From G965240465 sp965249525 (GTDB lineage: Bacteria > SAR324 > JACQKK01), in contig OZ252237.1 of assembly GCA_965249525.1 (NCBI GenBank), forward strand, positions 496,001 through 560,000: a stretch of DNA of 64,000 bases, written 5' to 3'. The translations under genes and the position numbers were made by a program. Below are positions 25,138 to 34,405 of the stretch, one piece after another. Below the pieces are notes generated by a model. The model searched no databases and had not been told where the DNA came from. It saw nothing but the letters and a program-made list of their open reading frames with translations. How positions within the stretch are numbered: position 1 is the first letter of the stretch; each line of letters opens with the position of its first letter.

Positions 25138-26094
25138 TTAGTTAAAAAGTTGTTTATTGATGGCAGGCTTGCTGGAAGCTACATCTGGTGAAAGCGCAGA
25201 GAGCAAGATGCGTTGGTGATAGCCCTGGGCATTGCGTTTGGTTTTGGGGTGCGGAAAAGCCCGATAGCCAGCTGGTACGCGGGGCAGGCCTGCCATGGAG
25301 GTGAGCAAGGGGCTGCTGGCATCAGCGGGGAGGGGATCTAGCAGTTCTAAGTGACTGCCAGGTCCAATAGACAGCTGCGGGCTAAGGACAGCGTTGCTTT
25401 CTAAGATGGCATGAACACGGCAATGGTCTGGCACCATGGCAGCTGTTCCTAGCAAAGTAGGAGGCAAAGGTGTGGTGTCAGCAAGTGTCAGACCTCCCAA
25501 TTGGGTGTTGCGGCCTACGCATGCTCCTTGTTCTATTTGTGCAGCAGCACCCAATTGGGAAGTGGGATGCATGCGTGCGCTGGGGTGTACCCAGGGGGCA
25601 ATTGCCTGGGGAGAGGCAGCATCTGAGGGATTTTTGCAGGCATGTATCAGAGGCTGCAGCAAGGGTGTGATGATTTTCCAGCCGCTGTGCAAGTGGTATG
25701 CTGGTCGCAAGTCATGGCGTTGTACCAGTTCCAGTAGGGCTGCTGCTGCTGTAGGGCTGCCTTTGGCGGCGCGGGGGAAGAGAAACGGCTGGGGATGGGC
25801 AGTGATGCGTATCCGCAGGGGTGGGGCATCTTGGAGTTGCTGCAGCAGGGAGGTCACCCAGGCTTGCTCGGTGGGGGAGAGCCAATCCAGCAGTTCTTGC
25901 AGGCGTGCAGGTGGACGAAACCAACTGTTGCGGTCTTGAAAGCTGTGCAGCAGCTGCAGCGAGCGACTATGTTCAGAAGTGTGCGCCAACACTTCCCAAG
26001 GTTTGTCTTCTCTAGATCTGCCCTGGGGCTGCATAAAAAACAAGACCGCCAGGTAGTCAATGGCATCTAGACGGGCGATGGGGTCATGGGACAT
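25138..26094 (-). CDS. DapD-like protein with a left-handed beta-helix C terminus
   Basis: This 318-residue protein resembles the Pseudomonas-type tetrahydrodipicolinate N-succinyltransferase in overall order. It has an alpha-helical N-terminal half, a LR-x-AYHLHSG-x3-ITPLL segment, then hexapeptide-like repeats (IAPWVHPSARM, AAQIEQGACVG), and an ESNAVLSPQLSIGPGSHLELLD stretch where the relatives have a similar strand. The glycine-rich STMGTLSGGG region of those enzymes is not visible. It could be a diverged lysine-pathway enzyme alongside dapA and asd in this window, or a different acyltransferase. No clear ribosome site is present. Confidence 0.55.
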   Translation of the reverse strand: MSHDPIARLDAIDYLAVLFFMQPQGRSREDKPWEVLAHTSEHSRSLQLLHSFQDRNSWFRPPARLQELLDWLSPTEQAWVTSLLQQLQDAPPLRIRITAHPQPFLFPRAAKGSPTAAAALLELVQRHDLRPAYHLHSGWKIITPLLQPLIHACKNPSDAASPQAIAPWVHPSARMHPTSQLGAAAQIEQGACVGRNTQLGGLTLADTTPLPPTLLGTAAMVPDHCRVHAILESNAVLSPQLSIGPGSHLELLDPLPADASSPLLTSMAGLPRVPAGYRAFPHPKTKRNAQGYHQRILLSALSPDVASSKPAINKQLFN

Positions 26095-26276
26095 GAAAGG
26101 TCAAACTTTCGGCTTTCTCTTTATGGCAGCGATTGAAAAGCTATTGCAAGCGCGCTACTGTAAGGGCGTTGCCTTGAATACAACCGATGTGTTCAATCAC
26201 TCCAATTTGATCTAAAAATAGCCCCGCCTGGTTATGAAAATAGCTCCGATTGCTTCTTAAAATCGCTTTGCACAAC

Positions 26277-28249
26277 ATGGATGCCCAAACATATCCCAAT
26301 TTGTCTGCCCTAAGCGACCCCACCCAGCTGCAGCAGATGTCTGTGACCAAGCTGAAAGCCTTGGCAGAAGAAGCACGCACTTTTTTGATAGAAAGCATCA
26401 ACAAACTGGGGGACATCTGGGGGCAGCCTTGGGGGTGGTGGAATTAACACTGGCTTTGTTTCATCATTTTGATTTTCTGCAAGACCGCATTGCTTGGGAT
26501 GTAGGGCATCAGGGTCATGTGTATAAGTTGCTGAGCGGTCGTGCCAATCGTTTCAGTCGCTACGGGCAGTGGGGAGGCATGTGCAAATTCCTGGAGCGCA
26601 ATGAAAGCCCCTATGACCATATGGGTGCAGGACATGCCTCCACTTCGGCATCTGCAGCCTTGGGAATGGCACTGGCACGCGATCTACACCAAGAAAAACA
26701 CCATGTGATGGCTGTAATAGGAGACGGCGCCATGACCGGAGGGCTTGCCTATGAAGCACTGCATATGATAGGCGCCCTAAAACTGAACCTATTGGTGATT
26801 CTCAACGATAACGGCATGAGTATTGATCACAATATCGGTTTGTATTCGCGTGCCATTACCCGCATCACCACATCACATTCCTATAACAAGCTGCGGCAGG
26901 AAATCAAACGTTTCGGCAAGAAAGCCCCCTTTGGTGATGAGCTGCTTAAAAGTTTGGAGCATGTGGAACGCTCGGTGAAAGATTATGCCAGCGGTCAAGC
27001 CTCTTGGTTTGAGTCGATGGGGCTGCACTACTTTGGTCCTGTGGATGGTCACAACTTGCCTGCGTTGGTGGAGCTTTTGGGGCATATCAAGCAGATTTCT
27101 GGACCCGTGCTGCTGCATTTGCACACTGTGAAAGGAAAAGGTCTGGGCAAAGAAGTGGAAAACACCTTCGCTTCGCATGCGGTTGCCTCCAAAAGCGCTC
27201 AGGTCACCCATGCCAAAGCCAGCGATGCCAAAGCCACCCATGCCAAAGCCAGCGATACCCCCTCCACCAAAAGCTGGACCCATATTTATTCCCAAGGGCT
27301 GTGGGAAATCATGAAGGAAGACCCTCAGGTGGTAGCCATCACCGCTGCTATGCAGAGCAATACCGGCCTGGCAAAAATTGCAGAGAAATATCCCCAGCGG
27401 GTGCTGGATATGGGCATCGCAGAAGCCAATGCCTATTGCAGTGCTGCTGGCATGAGCATTGGGGGACTCAAGCCGTTTGTGACGGTGTATTCCACTTTTA
27501 CCCAACGGGCGTTTGATCAACTCATCCATGACATCGCCCTGCAGAACCTGCCCGTACGCATCATGCTGGATAGAGGCGGACTGGTGGGCGCAGACGGACC
27601 CACCCATCATGGCGTGTTTGATTTCAGCTACCTGCGCCTGATACCCAATTTCGTACATATGGCACCCCGCCATGAACTAGAAATGCGCCGCATGATGCTC
27701 ACCGCCCACCGCCATCAGCAAGGCCCCATTGCCATGCGCTATGCCAGAGGAGAGACTCCTGTGATGAAACTGCCACACAAGCTCACGCCCATTCCCATCG
27801 GTCAGGGAGAACTGCTGCAAGAGGGTGCCCTCGGCGGCATGCTGCTGGTGGGTATTGGCAGCACTGTGAACATCGCCTTGCAGGCAGCACAGCAGCTCAA
27901 ACGCTTCAAAATCCCTTGTGCTGTCATCAATGCCCGCTTTCTCAAGCCCTTGGATGAAAATCTGCTGCTGACCCAAGCCCAGCATGCAGGCACCGTGGTG
28001 ACCATAGAGGAAAACACCATCCAAGGCGGCTTTGGGGAATCGGTCTTGGCTTTGCTGGCGCGCCACCAGCTGCTGCGCCCGCAGCGCATCTTGGGCGTCC
28101 CCGACCGCTTTATCCCCTTCGGCAGCTTGCAGCAGCAGCTGCAGGCAGCAGGACTAACCCCAGAACAAGTCACCGACTCCGCCCGCCAGCTGTGGCAGCA
28201 AATCCACTCACCCCCACAACACCGCGCCAGCAGCGGCAGAGATGGCTAG
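26277..28249 (+). pseudogene. dxs: 1-Deoxy-D-xylulose-5-phosphate synthase with a frameshift in a G-run
   Basis: DXS joins pyruvate and glyceraldehyde-3-phosphate at the start of the MEP isoprenoid pathway. The N terminus (MDAQTYPNLSALSDPTQLQ... to INKLG) begins at ATG 26277. The rest lies one frame away from about 26429. Adding one G to the GGGGG at 26408-26412 restores the family sequence GGHLGAALGVVEL, which includes a catalytic histidine. Downstream motifs are intact: GDGAMTGG with NDNG, YFGPVDGHN and RGGLVGADGPTHHG. A linker near residue 300 carries two THAKASD copies. With the essential role and otherwise intact sequence, a sequencing error or slippage-prone tract is more likely than true loss. 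Confidence 0.85.
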
Positions 28250-29465
28250 CAGCATGGCTCAATCCCCCCCAGAAAGAAAACTGCCACCTTTGCAATGGCT
28301 GCAGAATTGGGTACAGCGCAAATCTCAATCTTGGGGTGGTTTGTCGCTGTTGGTAGTGTTGGCAGTGGTGCTGGTGCCGTTGGGACTGTGGGGTTTATTT
28401 TTTCTTTTCTGGGCAATTTTTGAAGGGTGGGTTAGAGAAGAGACTCTAATCACTTGGTGGGGAACCACCTTATTTCGGGCAGCGGGAGGGCTGCTGCTAC
28501 TGGGGGGCATCTATGTAGCCTATAAGCGCAGTGTGGCAGCAGAAAAGCAAAGCCAAGCCATGTGGCAAACCGCTGCTACGGGCATTAAGTCAGAACAGGG
28601 AACGCGCTATGTGGAGTCGGTCAAGCAGTTGGGTGCAGTCAAGCAAACAAAGGATGAGGAAAAGCCCAATATAGAATTGCGCATAGGTGGGTTGTTCGGT
28701 TTGGAAAAGCTAATGAAGGAGGCACCAGGGGAATACCACCATGAGATACTGTCGTTGTTGTGTTCTTATCTAAGAGAGAACGCCAAGAAAGCTCCAGCAG
28801 ACGAGAAAGCTAAGCAAGAGGCATTGCGAGAGGATGTGCATACCTGCCTGCAAATTGTGGCGCGCAGAAAGGTGCAATACGGTGAGGAGCAAATACTATT
28901 GAATCAATTGGATTTTTCTGGTTGCCAATTGGAGGCAGCCAAGTTTGCTAAGGCTCATCTAAGCGGGACATATTTTAAGGGTGTGGTGCTGGAGGGGGCA
29001 GATTTTACAGATGCGTGGCTGGAAAAAGCAGATTTTACAGATGCGCAGCTGCGGGGAGCAAATTTTACAAAGGCGCGGATGAATGAAGCAAATTTGACAA
29101 AGGCAAAGCTGAGGAAAGCAGATTTTACAAGAACGTGGCTGGAGAGAGCAGATTTTACAAAGGCATGGGTGGAAGACGGATATTTTACAAATGCGCAGTT
29201 GCGGGGAGCAAATTTTACAAGAACGGGGTTGTTTGAAGCAGATTTTAAAGATGCGGTTCTGAGTATAGAACCTGTGAAGAAACAGCCAACAGATTTCTCG
29301 GATGTCCGTGCTCTTACCAAATTGCAGCTTCTTTCCTCTAATATGGGAGGAATCATCCTTCCCAATGGGGATAAGATACGCAGCAAAGAAGATCTGAAAA
29401 ACTACAACGAATATCTCACCCGCAAACCTGGCTACACCCCGCCCCCCCCAGAAGAAGAAGCATAA
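28242..29465 (+). CDS. Pentapeptide-repeat membrane protein
   Basis: This 407-residue protein has two membrane helices (about residues 33-62 and 78-94). A cytoplasmic segment with EQGTRYVESVKQLG and RIGGLFGLEKLMKEAPGEY follows, seen in many pentapeptide-repeat proteins. About 15 A(D/N)FT-type pentapeptides form a right-handed beta-helix from residue 225 to 345. The repeats are encoded by near-identical 30-bp units. Its start overlaps the dxs stop by 8 bases (ATGGCTAG), so it is translationally coupled to dxs. The C terminus is proline- and glutamate-rich. The function is unknown. Confidence 0.85.
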   Translation: MASSMAQSPPERKLPPLQWLQNWVQRKSQSWGGLSLLVVLAVVLVPLGLWGLFFLFWAIFEGWVREETLITWWGTTLFRAAGGLLLLGGIYVAYKRSVAAEKQSQAMWQTAATGIKSEQGTRYVESVKQLGAVKQTKDEEKPNIELRIGGLFGLEKLMKEAPGEYHHEILSLLCSYLRENAKKAPADEKAKQEALREDVHTCLQIVARRKVQYGEEQILLNQLDFSGCQLEAAKFAKAHLSGTYFKGVVLEGADFTDAWLEKADFTDAQLRGANFTKARMNEANLTKAKLRKADFTRTWLERADFTKAWVEDGYFTNAQLRGANFTRTGLFEADFKDAVLSIEPVKKQPTDFSDVRALTKLQLLSSNMGGIILPNGDKIRSKEDLKNYNEYLTRKPGYTPPPPEEEA

Positions 29466-29487
29466 AGCCCCGTAGTGTGGGTATGAG

Positions 29488-30732
29488 TTAGATTTCTTTC
29501 AGTCGCTGTTTTAGGTATTCCATGGGGCGGTCTCCTTTGAGGCGGTTGCAATGTCCACACAGTAGTTGTAGATTTTCTATTTCAGAACCGCCCCCATGAA
29601 TTTGAGGAATGATGTGGTCTATCTCCAAGTGCTGTTTGTCAAACAGGGTTGAACAGCCTTTGCATTTACCATTTTGTTTGCCATAGAGGAGGTCTTTATC
29701 ATTCTTGGTAGGGGTTCTTTTGTAGTTGGTATCGCTGCGAGTGGGAATGTCTTCACGATAGATAGGCTTGCCCCTCACCAGGTCAGGGGGGACTTCTTTT
29801 TTCATCCGCTCTTTTACCAAGCGGAAAGCAGCAGAGGAAACATCAATGCCCACCCACTGGCGACCTTCTAATTCGGCGGCGATGCAGGTGGTAGCGCAAC
29901 CGCAGAATGGATCCAACACCAGACCGTCTAATGGACTGGATGCTTTGATGATGCGTTCCAGCAATGCCAGGGGCTTTTGGGTAGGGTAGCCAGTGCGTTC
30001 TTTGGAGGTAGAACCTATATAGGGAATAAGCCAAACATCATTGAGCTTTACCCCTCTATTTTCATCTTCTAAAAAAACTTTATAACGGTTGCCTTTTACT
30101 GTATGCCAACGCCATCTTTTTCCTGTTTCTTCATCCACATAACCATAATCTTTTTTTATCCAGTCGCCATAAGGTTCATATTGGACATTGAATTGAAATG
30201 CTACACTCTTGGTATAGCGAAACACTATGTCGTGCATTTTTTGAAAATTTTTATTCCCTGCTGTCCATCTTCGGTAATGCCACACAATTTCATTGCGGAA
30301 TCTGTTGTGACCAAATATGGTATCCAGCAGCAATTTGAGGTAATGGCTGGCGGTAGGGTCGCAGTGTAAGTACACACTGCCCGTCTCTTTTAGGATACGG
30401 TGAATTTCCAGCAGGCGTACTGTCATATAGATAAGATAATACTTGGCACTCCTGCTACCAATCATGCCGACGGCATTCAGGTAGTGATACAAATTTGGCA
30501 GGCGGTCTTTTATTTCAATGTGCCATTCATTTTTCACCGATTCTTCGTGCCAGATATCATCAAATTCTGCACCCTCGGCTTGGCTGCCAGTGGGGGCATG
30601 GAAAGCCTTGCCCTTGTTAAAGGGTGGGTCAAGGTAAATTAAATCAATACTGTTGCTGTTGATGCCACGCAACACAGGCAGGTTGTCATGACAGAAAATG
30701 GTACGATTTTTGAGTGTGGGCTGTTCCGTCAT
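29488..30732 (-). CDS. Adenine-specific DNA methyltransferase fused to an HNH nuclease domain
   Basis: The first 300 residues form a beta-class methyltransferase: LDPPFNKGK near residue 34, then VLDPFCGCATT with GRQWVGIDV near residue 270, the usual N6-adenine order. Residues about 350-414 form an HNH nuclease: CKGC, LEIDHIIPQIHGGG, then NLQLLCGHCNRLKG, with the Asp-His pair and zinc cysteines intact. An AAGGA site precedes the ATG by about 8 bases. No separate endonuclease gene is adjacent. The fusion could cut and modify DNA as one chain, or the HNH part could act only on unmodified or foreign DNA. Confidence 0.88.
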   Translation of the reverse strand: MTEQPTLKNRTIFCHDNLPVLRGINSNSIDLIYLDPPFNKGKAFHAPTGSQAEGAEFDDIWHEESVKNEWHIEIKDRLPNLYHYLNAVGMIGSRSAKYYLIYMTVRLLEIHRILKETGSVYLHCDPTASHYLKLLLDTIFGHNRFRNEIVWHYRRWTAGNKNFQKMHDIVFRYTKSVAFQFNVQYEPYGDWIKKDYGYVDEETGKRWRWHTVKGNRYKVFLEDENRGVKLNDVWLIPYIGSTSKERTGYPTQKPLALLERIIKASSPLDGLVLDPFCGCATTCIAAELEGRQWVGIDVSSAAFRLVKERMKKEVPPDLVRGKPIYREDIPTRSDTNYKRTPTKNDKDLLYGKQNGKCKGCSTLFDKQHLEIDHIIPQIHGGGSEIENLQLLCGHCNRLKGDRPMEYLKQRLKEI

Positions 30733-30949
30733 AAGCCATCCTTGGCTGGCAGGTACGATGAACTTGTATCACACAACAAAGATTACAGTCTTCACTAGAA
30801 ACAGCAACAAGTTTTTTCACAATTGGAAACTTACTATGAAAGACGGGAGGCGAGGTTTTTGCTGGCATGCAGCGGGCTGCGTGTGCTATTGAAGAGAACA
30901 AGCCTTTTAGAAAAAGCCTTTTAGAACTTGCTGCCATCTTGTAAAAGCC

Positions 30950-31471
30950 ATGCCTGACTCCAGCACATCCTTAAAACAAACAGCTTCTCAGCCTGCGGGG
31001 GGTGCGCTGCGGTTTTATCCTGAGCGCTGTACGGGATGCCTGCGTTGTGAGTTGGCGTGTTCTTATGAACAGGTGGGGGCGTACCAGCCCTCGCGTTCGG
31101 TGATACGGGTAGAACCGCTGGAGAAGCATTCCAGCTTTGTTCCCTATGCCTGCCCCCAGTGCGATGAAGCCTGGTGCATGACCGCCTGTCCGGTGGATGC
31201 TATTGATATCAGTGCTGCTGGGGCAAAGGTGGTGGCAGACAACCGCTGTGTGGGCTGCAAGCTGTGTACCATTGCCTGTCCCTATGGCACCATATTCTTG
31301 GATGCCGACAGCAAAAAAGCAGTCAAGTGCGATTTGTGCGGCGGGAAGCCGGCTTGTGTCAGTGCTTGTCCCACTGATGCCATCAGCTATGATGCCCAGC
31401 CTGCAGCCGACTGGCTGGGGACATTTGCTGCCCAGCGGCTGAAAGGGCTGGCAGCTGCCAGCAGCGACTAG
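30950..31471 (+). CDS. Four-cluster ferredoxin-like electron transfer subunit (AorA/HycB-like)
   Basis: This 173-residue protein has four cysteine sets for [4Fe-4S] clusters: CTGCLRCELAC, CPQCDEAWCMTACP, CVGCKLCTIACP and CDLCGGKPACVSACP. No twin-arginine signal is seen, so it should be cytoplasmic. Such proteins pass electrons between a molybdenum, tungsten or nickel catalytic subunit and a reductase. The FAD reductase gene follows after 87 bases. In the Aromatoleum tungsten aldehyde oxidoreductase, comparable AorA and AorC subunits flank the catalytic AorB; no AorB lies here. CO dehydrogenase or hydrogenase partners are alternatives. Confidence 0.8.
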   Translation: MPDSSTSLKQTASQPAGGALRFYPERCTGCLRCELACSYEQVGAYQPSRSVIRVEPLEKHSSFVPYACPQCDEAWCMTACPVDAIDISAAGAKVVADNRCVGCKLCTIACPYGTIFLDADSKKAVKCDLCGGKPACVSACPTDAISYDAQPAADWLGTFAAQRLKGLAAASSD

Positions 31472-31488
31472 AGGGCAAACAAGCCAAA

Positions 31489-31533
31489 TGCCAGCAGCAT
31501 AAGTGCCAGCAGCATAAGTGCCAGCAGCATAAG
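31489..31533 (+). repeat. 15-bp tandem repeat, 3 copies, intergenic
   Basis: TGCCAGCAGCATAAG repeats three times and is followed by a degenerate copy, in the 87-base gap between the ferredoxin and the FAD oxidoreductase genes. Confidence 0.92.
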
Positions 31534-31558
31534 TGCCAGTGAGAATAAGAGAAGCGAT

Positions 31559-32890
31559 ATGGCAGCAGCAAACAGCAGGCAGCGCTGTGTGGTGGTGGGG
31601 GCGGGTACGGCTGGGGTCAATGGGCTGCGCAGCTTGAGGCAGCTGGGCTGGGAGGGCGAACTGCTGCTGGTGTCGGCTGAGGCGCCCTATTCGCGTATGA
31701 CGCTGCCCTACCACCTGGCAGGCGATATCAGCGAATCCCGCACCTGTACCTTGACCGATGATGAACTGGAACAATGGGGCGTCAAGCTGCAGCGATGCCG
31801 CGCCCAAGCACTGGATGCCCCCAATGGGCGCTTGTTGTTGGAATCCCAAGAGTCCTTGGCTTATGACCAGCTGCTGCTGGCCACAGGTTCTCGGGCGGTG
31901 CGCCCGCCTGTGGCAGGTATGGAGGACAATCCCCGCATCCACGATTTCTGGACTCTGGCTGATTCCTGCGCCCTCAAAGCACAGCTCCATCCCAATGCAA
32001 GGGTGGCGCTGCTGGGTGGGGGGTTTATCGCCTTTACCATACTGAACGCCCTGTTAAAGCAGTCAGGCAGCCTGACCATCATTGAACGCCAAGCACGCAT
32101 CTTGCCGCGCATGGTGGATGAAGCCACTGCGGTGCTGGTGCAAAGCCAACTGGAACAATACGGCGTCAAGCTGCAATTGGGTGCCTCCTTAACGGCGGTG
32201 GAACAGCAGCAAGACGCCCTGCTGCTGCAGCTGGAGGACGGTCAACAGGTGACAGCCGATGTGTTAATCAATGCTGCGGGCATTTTGCCCAATCTGGAGT
32301 GGCTGAAAGACAGCGGTCTCCAATTGAAAGAGGGTGTTTGTGTCCAGCAGCAGCTGCGGGCTTCTTTGCCAAATATTTACGCTGCTGGCGACATAGCCCA
32401 AGGACCAGACCTGCTGGGAGGTCCCCCTGTGGTACACGCCATTGAACCCACTGCTGCTGAACATGGTCGCATTGCTGCTGCCAACATTGCTGGCAGGGAG
32501 GTGTCTTATGCTGGCAGCTTGGCAATAAACATCGTGGGTGCAGCAGGGATGGATGTGGCAAGTTTCGGACACTGGGACGCCCCCGCAGACGAAGTCATCA
32601 CGGCTGGCAACCCGCAGCGCTGCGCTGTGCGCAAATACTTGCTGCGAGAAGGTCGTTTGCTGGGGGCGGTGTTTGTTAGTTCCCACCAACAAACCTGGAA
32701 AGACAATGAACTGGGTATGCTGAAAGGTCTGGTACAAAGCCAGGTGGAACTCACCCCTTGGCTGCCTGCGCTGCGGGCTGACCCCTTTCACTTGAAACCG
32801 ATTTATCTGGCTTCGGGTGCTGTGCAGACACTGCTGAAGAAAACCACCCTAGGCACCGCCAGTCCCTCGCCCCGCAGGTGGTTGTTTTAA
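31559..32890 (+). CDS. FAD-dependent pyridine nucleotide oxidoreductase (AorC-like)
   Basis: This 443-residue flavoprotein has an FAD-binding GAGTAGVNG near residue 14, an ATGSRAVRPP segment near 108, an NAD-binding LLGGGFIA near 146, and a second FAD motif IYAAGDIAQGPD near 275. It lacks the CxxxxC disulfide of classic reductases and belongs with NADH-ferredoxin or rubredoxin type reductases. Next to the four-cluster ferredoxin it probably moves electrons between NAD and that protein. A ribosome site AGAGAAG precedes the ATG. The catalytic partner is not in this window. Confidence 0.85.
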   Translation: MAAANSRQRCVVVGAGTAGVNGLRSLRQLGWEGELLLVSAEAPYSRMTLPYHLAGDISESRTCTLTDDELEQWGVKLQRCRAQALDAPNGRLLLESQESLAYDQLLLATGSRAVRPPVAGMEDNPRIHDFWTLADSCALKAQLHPNARVALLGGGFIAFTILNALLKQSGSLTIIERQARILPRMVDEATAVLVQSQLEQYGVKLQLGASLTAVEQQQDALLLQLEDGQQVTADVLINAAGILPNLEWLKDSGLQLKEGVCVQQQLRASLPNIYAAGDIAQGPDLLGGPPVVHAIEPTAAEHGRIAAANIAGREVSYAGSLAINIVGAAGMDVASFGHWDAPADEVITAGNPQRCAVRKYLLREGRLLGAVFVSSHQQTWKDNELGMLKGLVQSQVELTPWLPALRADPFHLKPIYLASGAVQTLLKKTTLGTASPSPRRWLF

Positions 32891-32943
32891 TAAGGGTAGG
32901 CAGTGCCAGCGGGGCAGCCAGCAGCCTTTTTTGCCGTTAGCTG

Positions 32944-32972
32944 TTGACAACCGCAAACAGCCATTATAAACT
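32944..32972 (+). promoter_or_regulatory. Sigma70 promoter of RCC1 gene B
   Basis: A perfect TTGACA and TAAACT are separated by 17 bases, about 75 bases upstream of ATG 33047. Confidence 0.72.
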
Positions 32973-33046
32973 GGTTGTTAGCAAAAAACTATGTTAGCGT
33001 GTAGGGTATGAGGCATTTACCATTGTTACTTTTTAAGGAGACAACT

Positions 33047-34306
33047 ATGTACCAACAACCATCATATTCTGTGCGGGGCTTGTATGCTTTGCTGTTTTCG
33101 GCTGTTCTGCTAAGCCTTGCCAGCTGCGGCGGCGGGGGCGGCGGCGGTGGCGGTGCTGCCAAAAGCACAGCTACTGCTGTTTCAGCAGGGGCTTTTCACA
33201 CTTGTGCCGTTGTGGAAAACGGCGCTGTCCAGTGCTGGGGGTACAACGAAAATGGACAGCTGGGCAACGGCAGCACCAATGACAGCCATGTTCCTGTGCA
33301 GGTGAGCGAACTGAGCGGTGTGACTGCCATTTCAGCAGGGGCTTTTCACACTTGTGCCATCCTCAGCACAGGCGCCGCCATGTGCTGGGGGATTAACTCC
33401 AATGGTCAGCTGGGCGTAGACAAAGACTCCACCGCTAGCAGCAGCACGCCTGTGCAGGTCACGGATCTGGGCAGCGGGGTGATTGCCATTGCAGCAGGGA
33501 GTTCTCACACTTGTGCCATTCACAATACGGCTGGCGAGGATGAAGCTGAGGAACTTGCTGCCAAGTGCTGGGGGCACAACGGCAATGGCCAGCTGGGCAA
33601 CACCATGAACGTTGACAGCAGTACTCCCGTGCAGGTCACAGGGTTGCTGGAAGGTGTCACTGCCATTGCAGCAGGGTTCGGTCGTTCTTGTGCAGTTGTA
33701 GCTGGTGCTGCCAAGTGCTGGGGGGATAACGGCAATAGAGAGTTGGGCGACGGCAGCGATACCAACCGCAATGAACCCGTGGATGTCACAAGTCTGGGCA
33801 GCGGAGTCATGGACATTGCAACAGGGGATACTCACACTTGTGCCATCCTTAGCACAGGTGCTGCCAAGTGCTGGGGGGATGGCGTCAATGGTAAACTAGG
33901 CACAGGGAACAGAGCAATAGGTGTTCCAGCGGATGGCACGGTCATGAATCTGGACAGCGGAGTCACTGCCATTGCAGCAGGGAGTTCTCACACTTGTGCC
34001 ATTCACAATGGTGCTGCCAAGTGCTGGGGGAAAAACACCGCTGGCAGTTTGGGCGACGGCAGCAACACCGCCCGCCTGCTTGCTGTGGATGTCATGGATC
34101 TGAGCAGCGGAGTCACTGCTGTCACAGCAGGGGGTGGTCAAACTTGTGCGGTTCACAATGGTGCCGCCAAGTGCTGGGGAAATAACCGGTATGGCAAGCT
34201 GGGGAACAACACTGAAACCGTGTATGAGACTTCGGTATCCTTCGTTACCACTCTTCAAGGTCCCGATAATAACCGCAACACCCCCACAACTGTAACAGGC
34301 TTTTAA
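33047..34306 (+). CDS. RCC1-repeat lipoprotein B (seven repeats)
   Basis: ATG 33047 follows AAGGAG at 33035-33040 and gives 419 residues; an in-frame ATG at 33008 lacks such a site. The signal peptide ends in SAVLLSLASC with an immediate run of glycines, nearly the same as the other RCC1 copies. Seven units follow, each with HTC or SC, then CWG and LG. It has its own promoter and intrinsic terminator, so it is an independent transcription unit. It should be a surface or periplasmic propeller of unknown ligand. Confidence 0.88.
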   Translation: MYQQPSYSVRGLYALLFSAVLLSLASCGGGGGGGGGAAKSTATAVSAGAFHTCAVVENGAVQCWGYNENGQLGNGSTNDSHVPVQVSELSGVTAISAGAFHTCAILSTGAAMCWGINSNGQLGVDKDSTASSSTPVQVTDLGSGVIAIAAGSSHTCAIHNTAGEDEAEELAAKCWGHNGNGQLGNTMNVDSSTPVQVTGLLEGVTAIAAGFGRSCAVVAGAAKCWGDNGNRELGDGSDTNRNEPVDVTSLGSGVMDIATGDTHTCAILSTGAAKCWGDGVNGKLGTGNRAIGVPADGTVMNLDSGVTAIAAGSSHTCAIHNGAAKCWGKNTAGSLGDGSNTARLLAVDVMDLSSGVTAVTAGGGQTCAVHNGAAKCWGNNRYGKLGNNTETVYETSVSFVTTLQGPDNNRNTPTTVTGF

Positions 34307-34329
34307 CACGCCCGCCCAACTGGCATAAA

Positions 34330-34363
34330 GGCTGCTGTCTGTAACCAGGCAGCAGCCTTTTTT
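34330..34363 (+). terminator. Intrinsic terminator of RCC1 gene B
   Basis: GGCTGCTGTCTG and CAGGCAGCAGCC form a 12-bp stem (one T-G pair) with loop TAAC, followed by six T. The same stem recurs after three other RCC1 genes and near 49.8 kb. Confidence 0.92.
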
Positions 34364-34405
34364 GCCGTTAGCTGTGTTACACCAACACGCCCACAGGCAG
34401 AAGTG

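Larger units (their letters stand above)
32921..34375 (+). repeat. RCC1 gene B unit flanked by short direct repeats
   Basis: The sequence AGCAGCCTTTTTTGCCGTTA followed by GCTGT occurs just before the promoter (about 32921-32945) and again inside and after the terminator (about 34351-34375). The whole promoter-gene-terminator unit therefore lies between direct repeats of about 25 bp. The upstream copy looks like the 3' half of another terminator of the same type. Confidence 0.75.

Noticed and set aside
31383..31571. Minus-strand frame with repeated Trp/Cys units
   Set aside because: It is an artefact of the 15-bp repeat at 31489 and overlaps the ferredoxin gene.
32891..34400. Insertion sequence carrying RCC1 gene B
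   Set aside because: The flanking direct repeats are terminator sequence, and no transposase or terminal inverted repeats are present.
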